From contig CM062294.1 of assembly GCA_031216915.1 (NCBI GenBank), positions 29,961,128 through 30,025,127 on the forward strand: a stretch of 64,000 bases of DNA, read 5' to 3'. Positions 11,296 through 22,900 of this stretch are shown piece by piece (positions within the stretch are counted from its first letter, which is position 1; the number at the start of each line of letters is the position of its first letter). This DNA comes from Pictodentalium vernedei. Taxonomy: Eukaryota; Mollusca; Scaphopoda; Dentaliida; Dentaliidae. The notes beneath the pieces were generated by a model. The model searched no databases and was not told where the DNA came from. It saw nothing but the letters and a program-made list of their open reading frames with translations. Made by a program: the position numbers and the translations under genes.

Positions 11296-12535
11296 TATAT
11301 AGCGTTGTTCAATAATTCGAAAGTTTGTGTGACATTATTGGACTATGTCGGAACTGAGGGACGATGTCCCTGAACCGAACCAAAAATTTCTAAGTCCACC
11401 GACGCTATCAGTTTCTTATCCGGCATCGCAGCATATGTTGTTCCGAAAGGGAAAGCTTGAAATCCTCCGAATCCCTTTCGGTATCCCGTCGGACCGGATG
11501 AAACTTTCGGACGTCCGTACCCGCTTCCGCGGAGCGTCCCGACCCAGCATCGTCGGATAAAATATATGCGACAGATTCTGTTGATGCTGGGATGCTGCGA
11601 TAAACTGTGCTATTAAGGAAAGCACGTCCGTTCCCGAGGCCTGTGTAGTAGCGGACTTACGATGCATTGCCGCTGGAAGCTCCGTGTACGTTGACTCCCG
11701 CACACTTCCTATGCGAACGTCCGGAGTCTGCAGGCCTCGGGTCCCCGGCTACCGACCCAGCGCTGTCGGATAATTCTCGATCCGACACCGTTTCTGTCGG
11801 CTGCTGGGATGCTGCGATAAGCTGTGCTATGTGCACAAGAATGTCCGGCGTCGAGACCTGCGGAGGCGCAGTCTATCGCTGCTTCGCCGAGGGCAGCTCC
11901 GCATCAGATGGCTCCCGCATACTTTTCCTATGCGAACGTCCGGAGTCCATCGGTCTCGAATCCCTGGCTGCCGGATGGTGTGACCTGATCGCCGAAGAAT
12001 CCTTGATCGGCGAAGCTGGTAATATATCGGTGGTCACGCAGCCAAGGTGCGGTCGTGTGCGCTGACGAGAAGAGGAAGCCTTAGCAGTCTCAGCGGACTG
12101 CCTATACAACGGAGCGTCCCGAGCGACGGACGTATGCTCCGCTAGCGACACATTTGTACCACAACATCTGGGGCCAGATGTTGTTGAACGAGAGAGGGGC
12201 CTCTCTCGCTTGCCGTCTGGATGGACCGGAACGAGCTATGAACCGGACTAAAAGGCTTCCTCCGTTCTCCCTCCGATCCGCCGTCACTGGGTGTGCATTA
12301 AGTTAATTTTATAGTGCTCGCATCACCCCAAAATTCCTTCTAGACCGCAACGGACGAACCCGGCTGCCGAACCATTCGGTGAATGGACGCTACACCGGGC
12401 GAGCTAGCGGACGTCAAAGGCCGTCGAACCTACTAGGGTCCTCTTAGGCAATTGGCGTATTACATGAGCACTTTTCCGCTAGCCCTTCATTAATTGTGAC
12501 GACGGAGGCACACTGTTGGAAGACATCACAGATAC
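11296..12535. repeat. GC-rich hairpin module 2 with extra unit, DIRS copy 2
   Basis: Counterpart of 4489-5563, plus about 240 bp at ~11753-11990. The extra segment repeats the motif order of the neighbouring block (GACCCAGCGCTGTCGG, then GCTGGGATGCTGCGATA, then a TATGCGAACGTCCGGAGTC segment). It is a third diverged unit, present also in copy 3 and absent from copy 1. The tRNA-like pair is at 12342-12410. Confidence 0.6.
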
Positions 12536-13864
12536 ATCACCCTAATCTTGATCGTCTGAAAATAGAAATTGATAAAGTAGAGTGACCCTGCGGGGAAAGG
12601 ACCGGAGTGTCCAAATCCCCAACAACATACCGTGACATACGCTTCTCATATTGTCATCGAAATCATACGATACAGAACAGGAGTTAATGCGAGTACACTG
12701 ACCACATATAGAATGATAATAAGGTCAGAGGAAGACTTCCTCTTAAAACAATTGATCAATATCCTTTCAATGTGAAAAGAAAACAAGTCCTGGTACTCGC
12801 ACTAACCCCTGGCAATCAAAATACATAATAATAATATGATCCATTAATATAGAAAAAATAATTGAAATCAAAATATTTTGAAAAAATATTTTTTCAGAAC
12901 AGCCCAAGTTTCTGAAAAGTAACGTTGAGCCCCAATGGATCCCAAGCCTAAGTGTGGACAAAAATTTTAAAAATATTTTAAACTATTTATTCAACACTTA
13001 CGAACAATAATAATGTATCTAGTTATGATTAAAATAACATAAAGATATTATTATTTAGAAATCCCCCCCTCACACAGAGGGCTGTTGTAAATGTAAACAA
13101 TGAGTGTAAAAACACTAAAATAAGACTCCAGGCACCCAGGCCCGAAATCAGTAACCAAAAATACACCATCTGATGCAAAACAGAGACTTCCAGGGAAGAA
13201 ACTGCAGAACATCAGATGGTAGATGCAGAACACAACGCCTAACCACCCGTAGGTGAAGACGTAAACATGGGGAAAGAACAGAATTCATTCTGTTATTCAG
13301 CTAAAACTCCCAAGAAATTTTAGTAATAATAATTACAGAAACTATGCCAAAAGCATGGGAGAATAGCAAGGGGGAACTTAAAGGACAGGGAGAGAGGAAA
13401 ACACTTGAAAAAACAGTGTAACTAAATAATCAGAATGACAACAAAATGGCTGCTGCCTTGAAAATAGGTAACTTAACATAATTTCATTAAAAAATTTTAA
13501 GTTACAGCCCTGATAATATTCTGTCACACATTCTTTTCCTCTCCTCCTTTTCTATCCTCCTTAGAATCACCATTTCACTAATATTTATGTGTCTGGCATC
13601 ATTTAAACTGAGATTTAAAAGCACAAAGATCAGTCAGATGTTAACTGATGAAGGGCCAAACTTAGAATGATAAATGGCGCCAATTTCGGAACGTCCTTGA
13701 CACTGCGCATGCGCAGTAGGGGCGAAGTGTGGAGGGCCTTTCAGGACATGTTTTCTTTAGTTTTAGATGCAAATTTTGGGGATTGGGGGGCAAAATTTGT
13801 GTTTGGCCCTATATTTTAAGAGTTAGCACCAGCTATGTCTGGGTCATTGGTACAGTATAAAAAT

Positions 13865-14256
13865 ATTTTAAGTTACAGCCCTGATAATATTCTGTCACAC
13901 ATTCTTTTCCTCTCCTCCTTCTCTATCCTCCTTAGAATCACCATTTCACTAATATTTATGTGTCTGGCATCATTTAAACTGAGATTTATAAGCACAAAGA
14001 TCAGTCAGATATTAACTGATGAAGGGCCAAACTTAGAATGATTAATGGCGCCAATTTCGGAACGTCCTTGACACTGCGCATGCGCAGTAGGGGCGAAGTG
14101 TGGAGGGCCTTTCAGGACATGTTTTCTTTAGTTTTAGATGCAAATTTTGGGGATTGGGGGGCAAATTTTGGGGATTGGGGGGCAAAATTTGTGTTTGGCC
14201 CTATATTTTAAGAGTTAGCACCAGCTATGTCTGGGTCATTGGTACAGTATAAAAAT
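13865..14256 (-). mobile_element. DIRS-like copy 1, right end displaced by copy 2
   Basis: Resumes copy 1 at ATTTTAAGTTACAGCC and runs through its right ITR to TATAAAAAT at 14256. It carries the copy 1 variant CCATTAATCATTC (reverse complement near 14035-14047) and a private 22 bp tandem duplication of GCAAATTTTGGGGATTGGGG near 14141-14182. The flank ATAGAAATTTTGGG matches the undisturbed repeat at about 46826. Confidence 0.75.
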
Positions 14257-14640
14257 ATAGAAATTTTGGGCGGGGCCAAAAATCTTACTCCTCCTATTAC
14301 AAAGCCAAATATTACTTCACGAACTTCGTTCGAACAAACTTGATTCTACACCTCATATGGAAGCTCCATAGCAAATATCAAGTCATTGTACACACTGGTT
14401 CTTGAGAAGATTTTTAAAATATTTTGGAGCATTTTTCCCCACTCCCTCCCTATGGGGCTGGGCATGCTGAGTTGAACAAAAACAAAATGCCCCTTTGGGA
14501 CCATCACTCACACAAACTTTCACTTGAATTGGCCCAGTGGCTTTGGAGGAGAAGACCAAAACATGGTGTTGATGGAAGACGGACGACGGATGGAGAGCGA
14601 TGAGATTAGCTCAGCTTGACTTTGTCAAGATGAGCTAAAA
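14257..14640. repeat. Long interspersed repeat (GAGCTAA-ended), interrupted by DIRS copy 1
   Basis: Same family as 18660-19110 and 46818-47205: GAAATTTTGGGCGGGGC, later GAGAAGATTTTTAAAA, a GACGGACGACGGA stretch and a terminal GATGAGCTAA box. Its left portion lies outside the window, beyond copy 1. Confidence 0.6.
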
Positions 14641-14931
14641 AAACTTTAACCACAAACTTTAACCAAAACTCTAAATGTTAACAGACCATTAGATGGACGG
14701 ACAGAAGGATGAAAGTCATGACAATAGGGCTCAATGTAAACAGTCAGGCTGATACGAAGCAATGAGCACTTACTTATTTGTTCATGTTGTAGTTAATTGT
14801 TATATTTCAACAGTTCCTAAACATTGGAACATGGAAATTAAAGGAAGGAGCAAGTTGGAAATACCATTTCCATTTTTATCGCAAACAGGTATTTGGAATC
14901 ATTATATTAACCTACCTGTGCTATTTATAGA

Positions 14932-15184
14932 CAATCCAGAAAATAAGCAGACTGACATCTGCAAAATGAGGTCCCCAGAGGGTGAATTTAGTGATGCTAC
15001 CCTGCACAGCAGGGTAGCATCACTAAATTTACCCTCTGTGAACCTCAATCCGAATCAGGGTCTCAGGAGTAAACAGAAAGAGGTATCCAAAGGATAAATT
15101 GACCCACTGTATGGGATAGCATCATCAAATTCACCCCCTGGGCACCTCATTCTGCAAATGTCAGACTGCTTATTTTCAGGCCTG
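14932..15184. mobile_element. hAT-like palindromic MITE
   Basis: An imperfect foldback with TIRs around GAAAATAAGCAG and a central palindrome CTACCCTGCACAGCAGGGTAG. The 8 bp sequence TTTATAGA flanks both sides (14924-14931 and 15185-15192). Termini starting CA plus an 8 bp duplication suggest a hAT-type element. It is a paralogue of 42510-43069 and shows that copy's empty site. Confidence 0.6.
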
Positions 15185-15294
15185 TTTATAGACAACAATG
15201 ACAGAGCAGTGAAACATCAACTTGATTTCAATAAAAATGGAACAGATCAGCAATACTGAAGTATATCATCACTTCTGACAAGTGTTTTAGCCAA

Positions 15295-15586
15295 TTTATT
15301 CATTTATTGGTGTTCAAGGGCACATACTTATACACAATGGCTAATCGTGTCTGTGACAGTTTTAAGGGTGGAGGATGCCAGAGTACCTGGAGAGAACCAC
15401 CGAGCATCGACGATCAACTGTCAGCTCCTCAACTTTCTAACTCTGTTGAGCTCAAGCAGAGTTACAGCGGTTGATAAAGTGCCTTGCCTAAGGACACATG
15501 CGGGTCGCCCCGAATGGAGATCAACCTCGGGGACCTCTAGCATAGAAGTCCAACAGTCTACAACTGAGCCACCGCACTCATTTTAC
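15295..15586 (-). mobile_element. tRNA-derived SINE
   Basis: On the minus strand a degenerate tRNA head (GGTGGCTCAGTTGTAGAC, weak box B) leads into the shared body containing TTGCCTAAGGACACA and ends in TTTATT-type sequence at the left. It is older and more diverged than the copy at 16603-16971. No clear target duplication was recognised. Confidence 0.65.
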
Positions 15587-16344
15587 TAAATTAAATTACC
15601 AGATTTGTTTCATATAATAATGCAGATTGATGCCCTGAGGAACACACTGCCTCACGAAGTGGCTGTCTTGGGAGATGATACCCCAAGGGGAGACTATGTG
15701 CAATATTACACCTCAAGTCAAGCCATCATTATTTTTGTTATCCCAAAGGAGTTGTGTTCATAATGGTAACATAAAATTAATTCCAACTGGATATAACAGC
15801 AAATTCAATATTTACTTTTCTATTAGAAACAATGTTATTCAACAGGGCATCCCCTCATTGTTCTCGATTTGACATTGCAGCTGTGAGAGCCATAATGTTC
15901 TATCTTCCAGTAGAAGATAGAACTTTATGGTTCTCACACGACAATTGACAGACTCGCAGAGTTTACATTCATAGTGACAGAACAATTTTAGAAATTTATT
16001 TGGATTGAAGGTCACCATTCTCTGTAATTTACCTCTTCTCCGTTGATTCTGTGACGTAACTCCACGACATCTCTGTCTGAACAGAGAACATTTCAAAAAA
16101 TGTTGACTGGTAATGAATGGTCCATGGGTGGGGAACACTGCAAAATATCTAACCTTAACTTTCTAATGAGAGTAAAATTCTTGCCCTCTGATTGGATGAA
16201 TCTGGATTGATGAAGGGACAGAAGGACTGAGAGATAGACATGATGAACAAGAGGCGTAGAAGGACGGACATTCCTAACAACCCTCGCTATATGCAGCAGA
16301 AAAACATGACTGGGTACTTTTCAGGACTGTAAGGCTTGATGACA

Positions 16345-17018
16345 TACAGTGGAACCGTGTTAATTGAATAGCTACTTTGCCAATGAAAATTATTCAATTA
16401 ACAGGAGTATTCAACTAACAGGGATTGTGTCACTTTCCTGTATTCTACAGATAAACTGAGCATTTATTCTATTATATCATGTTTGACAGAGCTCACAGAT
16501 TATTCAATTAATAAGAGTTTATTCTATAAACTATATTCAATTAACAGGTCAAATTTGTGCTGGGGGTATGGTAAATGGTTTTGTGTTGGGAAATTATATT
16601 CATATTTATTTATTGGTGTTTAAGGTCACATACTTATGCACAATGGCTAATCATGACCGTGACAGTTTTACGGGTGGAGGAAGCCGGAGTACCCGGAGAG
16701 AACCGCCGAGCAACGACGAGCAGCTGTCAGCTCTCCAACATCGTAACTCTGAACTCTGCACCACAGCACAGGCAGGGTTAGATTGGTTGAAGACATGCGC
16801 ACCATCGACATGCAGTACGCCTCAGTACACAGCGTCATCGTGCCCCCATGTAGGCAATCGGGGTGAAGTGTCTTGCCCAAGGACACAACGCGGTTACCGC
16901 AGGTGGGATTCGAACCGAGGACCTCTCGGCTAGCAGCCTGCACCTCTACCAACTGAGCCACCGCGCCCCCGGGGAAATTATATTCAACAAAGAGGGTTAT
17001 TCAGTTGGATTCACTGTA
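16345..17018. mobile_element. Tigger/pogo-like non-autonomous DNA element with nested SINE
   Basis: The ends read TACAGTGGAACCGTGTTAA and, inverted, TACAGTGAATCCAACTGAA, flanked by TA. Internal TTCAATTAACAGG motifs recur. CAGTGGAACC is typical of Tigger/pogo termini. No transposase is encoded. A complete SINE occupies 16603-16971. Confidence 0.5.
16603..16971 (-). mobile_element. Full-length tRNA-derived SINE
   Basis: The minus strand starts GGGGGCGCGGTGGCTCAGTT. It has a strong box A (TGGCTCAGTTGG) and a perfect box B (GGTTCGAATCC), then the common body and an AT-rich tail. The 15 bp duplication GGGAAATTATATTCA flanks it (16588-16602 and 16972-16986). It is the reference copy for SINEs in this window and looks recent. 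Confidence 0.9.
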
Positions 17019-17091
17019 CTTCACAATTTCTTCACTGGTTAAGTGCTAGAAGCCACTTTCATGGCTCTACTGAAAAGTGCTGGAAGGATCT

Positions 17092-17340
17092 TTAACCCTT
17101 TAATAACGAATCGCCCACATCCGCCTGCGCAATATGCAAATTGAGCAGTTGAAAAAATTAAATTTTTCAAATTATTTCAACAAAACCATATCATGCGACC
17201 CCTTATTGGAACGCGCTCACTGAGCTCGTTCCAATGAGGGTTCACATGATATGGTTTTGCTGAAATTCTTTGAAAAATTTAAAAAAAATGCAATTTAAAA
17301 TAATAAATTTTGATATCGTCTGCGTTGGGTAAAGGGTTAA
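17092..17340. mobile_element. piggyBac-like MITE with TTAA ends
   Basis: Bounded by TTAACCCTTTA and GGTAAAGGGTTAA; the duplicated TTAA and CCC start are piggyBac traits. The centre is a palindrome around TTGGAACGCGCTCACTGAGC. Related to 44517-44764. Confidence 0.65.
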
Positions 17341-17411
17341 TGGTTTTACACTGTATGCATTAGCTTGTTATTTGCCCAGCAGTAGAAGAAAAAATTCTTA
17401 TATAAAATTGC

Positions 17412-17467
17412 TTGGTTGCAATTTATTGGAGAGTGCTATCGGCTCTCTCCAATAAATTGTAACCAAA
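17412..17467. repeat. Short perfect foldback
   Basis: Arms TTGGTTGCAATTTATTGGAG and its near-exact complement surround a loop at about 17433-17443. Weaker pairing extends outwards. It is a small foldback element or hairpin remnant. Confidence 0.6.
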
Positions 17468-17562
17468 CAATTATTTATGAACAATTTTGCTAAACTAAGG
17501 CCACTCTTGAATGGTAGAATGGTATCTTTGAAATAAAATACCCATGTTTTAAATCACCTTTA

Positions 17563-17817
17563 TTTATTTATTAGGGTTTAACGACACATTAACAGTCAAG
17601 GTCATATCAAGTCGGTGACAGTTTCATGGGTGAAGGAAGCTGTGCAGTACGCCTTAGTACACGGCATCATCATGCCCCCATGTGGACAATCGGGGTGAAG
17701 TGCTTTGCCCAAGGACACAATGCGGGAGTCCAAATCGATCGCTCAGGCGGTCACCCATCCAAGGACTAACCGGGCTCAACATTGCTTAACTTCGGTATTC
17801 TGATGAGAACCGGTTTC
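17563..17817 (-). mobile_element. 5S rRNA-derived SINE
   Basis: On the minus strand the head carries the 5S internal promoter: AAGTTAAGCAA-like box A, GGTTAGTCC intermediate element and CTTGGATGGGTGACCGCC box C. It then passes into the same TTGGGCAAAGCACTTC body as the tRNA-headed SINEs. The 12 bp duplication AAATCACCTTTA flanks it (17551-17562 and 17818-17829). The same body with a different pol III head implies head exchange. Confidence 0.85.
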
Positions 17818-17834
17818 AAATCACCTTTAAAAAA

Positions 17835-19110
17835 CAAAAGGGGCCTGAGGGCGCTCACCTGACATGGTAGTCTAAATATCAAACCAGGGACTTGACTTGA
17901 ATAAGCTGCATACGCCCCTCCTAAGAAAAGCATATACCAACTATATACAATTTTCTAAGTCCCACCCGGACCCCAAATTTTCAATTTAAAAAAAATAAAT
18001 AAATTTTGTCTTAAAATTGACCAAAACGCAAAAAAAAACAAAAAACAAATTTCTGGATTTTGGTCCAAAATTTCTAAGTCTGGTCCGAGACCCCAAATTT
18101 TCAGCCAAAATATGAACCCAGGGACTTGGCTTGAACAAACTTGAATCTCACCCCCCTAAGGATGCTGCATATCAAATAACAAAAGATACTTATTGGTAGA
18201 TCTGAAGAAGAAGATTTTTAAAGAATATTCCTCATAATGCACTAACTTGAATATTTGGGCTCCCATAGGGAATCCAAATATGCACCGAAGGATTTGATTT
18301 CAACAAATATGTGAAACAATCTTCCAAAGATGTTATATGTAAAATATGAAAGCTTTTGGAGTAGTGGTTTGGAAGCAAACGATTCTTTAATTTTTTCCTG
18401 TTGCCCACAAGAGTTAAAAAATGCTGACTCAGCATTTTTTCAATGTCCCAAAAAAGTACCTTATGACATAACCGATGGCAATTTTTTTTTACCACTCCTT
18501 TCTGCTGGCTCCATGGAAGCCTCACACCAAATAAAAATTCTCAGTGCCGTGCAGTTTTGGAGATATGGACGTTTTCGTTTTTTTCTATTTTTTGGCTCCT
18601 GAGGTTCCCACGGGGCTGCAGGAAAAAATATTTTGGCATAGATCAAGTACTTATAACCCAATAATACCTTATATTAAATTTGGTTCAAATTGGCCTCTTA
18701 GTTCAGAAAATAGAAATTCTGGGCAGGGCAAAAATTCTTGCCTCTCTCAGAACAAAGACAAATATTACCTGTCAAACTTCTCTTGAACAAACTTGAGACA
18801 CCTCAAATGGAAGTTGCATACCAAATATCAAGTCTCTGCTACAGCTGGTTCATGAGAAGAAGATTTTTTAAAATTTTGTGCATTTTGGGCCCACCCCATT
18901 CCCCCTCCATAATATGAGCAGAAACCAAATTTGAAGAAAAACCCAAATGCCCCTATATAAGCGCAACTCATGTGAATTTTCATCGAAGTGCAGCCAGTGG
19001 CTTGGTAGAAAATGATCCAAACACCACCTTCACGACAGTTGACAGACGACGGACGACGGAAAAAAGTGATCAGAATAGCATACCCTGACTTTTAGTCAGG
19101 TAAGCTAATA
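17835..19110. repeat. Long interspersed repeat, GCTCACCTGA...TCAGGTAAGCTAA
   Basis: Starts GGGGCCTGAGGGCGCTCACC and ends ...GACTTTTAGTCAGGTAAGCTAA, so its tips are inverted. Internal units repeat GAACCCAGGGACTTGGCTTG and GAAGATTTTTAAAG. A GACGACGGACGACGGA tract lies near the right end. It has no coding capacity that looks real. It lies just downstream of DNAJC7 exon E. Confidence 0.6.
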
Positions 19111-19153
19111 ATTTAGAATTCAATCAGGTAACACAATGCTTGATAACACATAC

Positions 19154-19272
19154 TTGACAATTTCTTGTGAATCTTGATATTTTCCATTTAATGCTAAGGC
19201 TTCAGCTTTCCTTATTTTGAATCTAGTACATGCTGGACTGTGTTCTATACATTTACCAATGTAATAAGCTGC
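19154..19272 (-). CDS. DNAJC7: DNAJC7 (TPR2) exon E
   Basis: 119 bp exon, entered in phase 0 after a CATTCTTACAG acceptor and closed by AA|GTATGT. It encodes 39 residues starting AAYYIGKCIEHSPACTRFKI and continuing through KAEALALNGKYQD, matching the animal DNAJC7 block around [20 protein letters not shown]. This covers the end of one TPR helix pair and the next TPR. It ends with two bases of a split codon. No downstream exon was recognised between here and position 1, so the remaining TPRs and the J domain must lie outside the window or in exons not recognised. Confidence 0.85.
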
Positions 19273-19618
19273 CTGTAAGAATGAAAAAAAAATAATAACT
19301 TCAATTGATAGTCAAATTTCTTGATGCCCAGTCTAAAAAATGTTTTCTATTTTCCAATGCGTATACACATTATCAAAAAATCAAGTCCGGTGATGTTCAG
19401 GGTTATGGATATCAACTCCAAATTAAAGTCAATAGGATTCTTCTCTTTTCTCATGCAAATATTTTCTGGAAGTGTGGATCAGCTGTGATGGACAGAACTA
19501 GTATTATTATTTAGAAACCCAAATGCTATTTTTATTATCAGTCAACCTGAATTTTAGTGGACAAATCATACAAATTGATAATCATAGGGTTCATTTCCAT
19601 CCACATGTTAGGCCATTA

Positions 19619-20278
19619 AAAAACAAGAGGCCCCAGGGGGCCTGAGGGTGCTCACCTGACATGGTAGCCTAAATATAAAACACTGGGAATTGATTTCAAC
19701 AAGTTGCATCTGACCCTCCTCAGAAAAGCTTATACCAAATATCCAACACTGGGAATTGATTTCAACAAGTTGCATCTGACCCTCCTCAGAAAAGCTTATA
19801 CCAAATATCCAAAGATTCAGACCAGTGGATCAAAAAAAAAACATTTTTCATATTGAACTAAGTTAGAATTCGGGCTCCCATAGGAAGCCCAAATATGAAC
19901 ACAGGGACTTGGCTTGAACTAACTTGAATCTCACCTCCAGAGGGATGCCGTTTTCCAAATATAAAAAGATTCGGACTTGGCTTGAACAAACTTGAATCTC
20001 TCCCCCCTAAGGGTGCTGCATGCCAAATGTTAAAACATTCCGACCGCTGAGTCTGAAGAAGATTTTTAAAGAAAAATTCCTCATATTGAACTAAGATATA
20101 ATTCGGGGTCTCACAGGGAGCCCAAATATGAACCCAGGGACTTGGCTTCAACAAACTTGAATCTCACCCCCTAAGGATGCTGCATGCTAATTTAAACATT
20201 TGGGCCCCCATAGAGAGCCCAAATATGGGCCCAGGGAATTGATTTCAATAAACATTTGAAACAATCTTCCAAAGATGT
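19619..20278. repeat. Long interspersed repeat, 5' portion with local duplication
   Basis: Begins AAACAAGAGGCCCCAGGGGG and GCTCACCTGACATGG, like 17835-19110. A ~70 bp segment (CACTGGGAATTGATTTCAAC onwards) is duplicated in tandem at about 19680-19810. The right end is abutted by a truncated MITE. Confidence 0.55.
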
Positions 20279-20467
20279 GAACATATGGCCTGTCCACAAG
20301 CAATGTTTCAGCCATTGGCAGAAACATTGCCTGTGTTTGCTATGAGTAACCAGGAATACCTGCCGTGCTTTGGATGTCATTCGATATGGCAATTGCGCGC
20401 AATTCTTACGTGCAATTAAGCCTAAATAAGCGCACAGTTTGTGACAGGACTTCTAGTTTTAACTGTA
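20279..20467. mobile_element. CAGTTAAAACT-type MITE, left half deleted
   Basis: Retains the right half ending ...GACAGGACTTCTAGTTTTAACTGTA and part of the central palindrome (AATGTTTCAGCCATTGGCAG). The left TIR is missing. The intact relatives are at 37825, 42678, 44169 and 52264. Confidence 0.6.
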
Positions 20468-21109
20468 AGTAAGGCTGGCACAGTAATATTAAAGCTTGGA
20501 ACAGTGACAAATTCCTTTTTTAACTATATGAAAAAGAAACTTCATGCTGCATTCCCAAAGCTATACTGCTGCCGCTGTTCTCAAGAGTAATACAGCTAAA
20601 AAGCTTATAGTTAGTCAAAGCAAGCATAATGACACTAACCCGGTGCGACTCGTAATGCTTTAGTGTTAGTTATCTAGAATAGTATAGAAACCATAGGGCT
20701 CCCTCACGTCTGACCGACTCCATAATGCCACTAAGGACGGAGGGGGACGTGATGAACATGGCACTATTGCAAGGAACATACCTGCTGAAACAGCGTTGAC
20801 ATATCCCTTGAAATCAAGACAGTACCCATGGTATTAAATAAAACACCATATAGACATAATATCCAATCCACCGAGTGGAAATATAATCCACCAAAATAGA
20901 TTTGATAAAAATGAAGCGGGAGACGAAAACTATGTTCCAGCACCTGATCATAAAAACCTTCATGAACTCCTTGTGCCTCATTCTAATTATAGCAGGAAAT
21001 ATATTCCTGAAAAGGCATTAACTATAGGCATTCGCAAGAATGCTCATTAATCACACTAGGTTAATATGGCATTATCAATAGAGCTAAAAGCCTCAGACAA
21101 CTAACACAA

Positions 21110-22900
21110 AACAACTCTTCTCTTGTAACGGTACCTTGTCCGATAGGACAGTGGTCTCAGCCTGGCTGAAGCAGCTAAAGGTCTTAAGATTCGTGAAGAC
21201 AATTAAATAGCTGTTAACTGTGGTCCTAGAAGCTCACTAAAGGAGACTTACCACGCTAGCCACTAATGATAGGGAAAAACACTGCCCATAATTCTAGCTA
21301 GGCTACTATAGTGTCAACACTAAGACTGAAGTCTGTGACACTAAGGAAAACACTGAAAAAGAAAATATGAACTCTTTCCTTTAGCGGTTCTATTCCCAAA
21401 AGATAGGGGTCTCAGCCTAGCTAATGAAGCTTAGAAGACTTCAACTCTGTGAAGACAGATATCTCGGTGTAACCTTTGCGACTTTAAATTTAGAAAGCTC
21501 ACAAGATGGAAACTTACAACATTAGTCGCTCAAGTTAAGGGAAAAAAGGGCCGCAATTGATTCTTATATTGCGTCAACAAAAGGATTAAAAGCCCCAGAC
21601 CCCTAAGAATAACAACACCGAGAAGGAAACAACACACTCTTTTCTAAAAACGGTCTTAATTACAAAGAGACAGCAGTCTCAGATTAGCTAGCGCAGCAAA
21701 TAAGTCTTCATCCCGTGAAGACAGATTTTTCGGTGAAACTGCGACTTTGAAAGCTCACTAAATGGAGACTTACAACATTAGTCACTCAAGGTAAGGAATA
21801 AGGACCGCTCTTCTAACAGCTGAAATTCCAAAGAGACAGTAGTTTCAGCTTAATTTTTGTGACTTTAGAAAGCTCACTAGACGGAGACTTACGTTAGTCA
21901 CTCAAGTTAAAGGAAAAAGGGCCGCACTTGATTCTTATAAGGTGTCAACAAAAGGACTAAAAGCCCCAGACACTTAAGCATGCAACACCGCAAAGGAAAC
22001 AATGTACTTTTTCCTTTTAACGGCCCTAATTCCGAAGAGACAGCAGTCTCAGATTAGTTAGCGCAGCTAATAAGTCTTCATCCCGTGAAGACAGATATCT
22101 TCGTGAAACTGCGACTTTGAAAGCTCACTAAACGGGGACTTACAACATTAGTCGCCCAAGGTAAGGAATAAGGACCGCTCTTCTAACGGCCGTAATTCCA
22201 AAGTGACAGTAGTCTCAGCATAGCTAACGCAGTTTATTAGTCTTCATCTCCATTAAGACAAATATCTTTATCACCTGTGGCCATCAAAGGCTCACTAAAG
22301 ACTTACGTTAGCCGCAATGTATAAGAAAAAGACAGCTGTAAAATATATAAGGCCACTATGATGTTAGCCGCTAATGATATATAAACACAGACCGCTCTTA
22401 ATTCACATAAGCCAAACTAAGGCGACAACAATAGGACTTATTGCCTGTAATGCTTAGGAATACTGTGCCAAGAAGGAAAACGTAAACTTTCCTTCTAACA
22501 ACTTTATTCCAAAAAGCTAGCAGTCTAAACATAGCTAACACAGCCTAGAAGACATATATCGGTGACAACAGATATCTGTGTGTTACCCTGCGGCCTTAGA
22601 CAGCTCACTAAATAGAGACTTACGACATTAACATTACGCCGGTAATGTATAAGAAAAGACGACTCTAACTGTACATAAGGCTACTATGGTATCCACAATA
22701 GCACTAAATACCTCTGACGCCAAGGAATACAACACCGAAAAGGAAAAGACGTACTTATTCCTTCTAACGGTTCTATTCCAAACAAGACAGCAGTCTCAGC
22801 CTAACTATGACCTATCGATCTTCTATTCGTAAGGAATAGATAATTGCCTTTCTTATACTATTGCTAAGCCAAGGGAGGTGTCGTTAATCGGACCAAAAGT
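21110..22900. repeat. Tandem hairpin array in the diverged DIRS-like element
   Basis: About eight diverged units of roughly 160-320 bp recur. Each has TAACGG..CTAATTCCAAAG, a CAGTCTCAG box, an AAGTCTTC...GAAGACAGA hairpin, GAAAGCTCACTAAACGGAG and AACATTAGTCGCTCAAG. Unit starts fall near 21113, 21369, 21630, 21805, 22005, 22166, 22483 and 22752. No reading frame is conserved. The array lies where the 7 kb copies have only ~600 bp between the TCACGT stem and the module. Confidence 0.6.

Larger units (their letters stand above)
6524..13864 (-). mobile_element. DIRS-like retroelement copy 2, complete, inside copy 1
   Basis: It starts GTTAAAAAATTTATAG at 6524 and ends TATAAAAAT at 13864. These are exactly the ends predicted by its own ICR. 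The left end carries 26 bp beyond the inverted match. ITRs of about 200 bp lie at ~6550-6752 and ~13662-13864. It sits in copy 1 between CATTAAAAA (6523) and ATTTTAAG (13865); copy 3 has the uninterrupted sequence with six As, so nothing was duplicated or lost. Length is 7341 bp including a 328 bp SINE and its 12 bp duplication. No intact protein. Confidence 0.8.

Noticed and set aside
13640..13665. CTGATGAAGGGCCAAAC as a hammerhead ribozyme core
   Set aside because: The obligatory GAAA after stem II is missing and stems I/III cannot be drawn.
1..14256. Head-to-tail tandem duplication of a 7 kb DNA transposon with TIRs
   Set aside because: Copy-specific ITR variants and the exact AAAAA^ATTTT junctions show one copy inserted within another. 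The ICR and the recombinase/RNase H remnants fit DIRS better than a DDE transposon, and there is no target duplication.
15839..16138. 99-residue minus-strand ORF near DNAJC7 exon E as the next exon
   Set aside because: No TPR or J-domain similarity, no suitable acceptor, and it includes a small inverted repeat (TCTATCTTC...GAAGATAGA).
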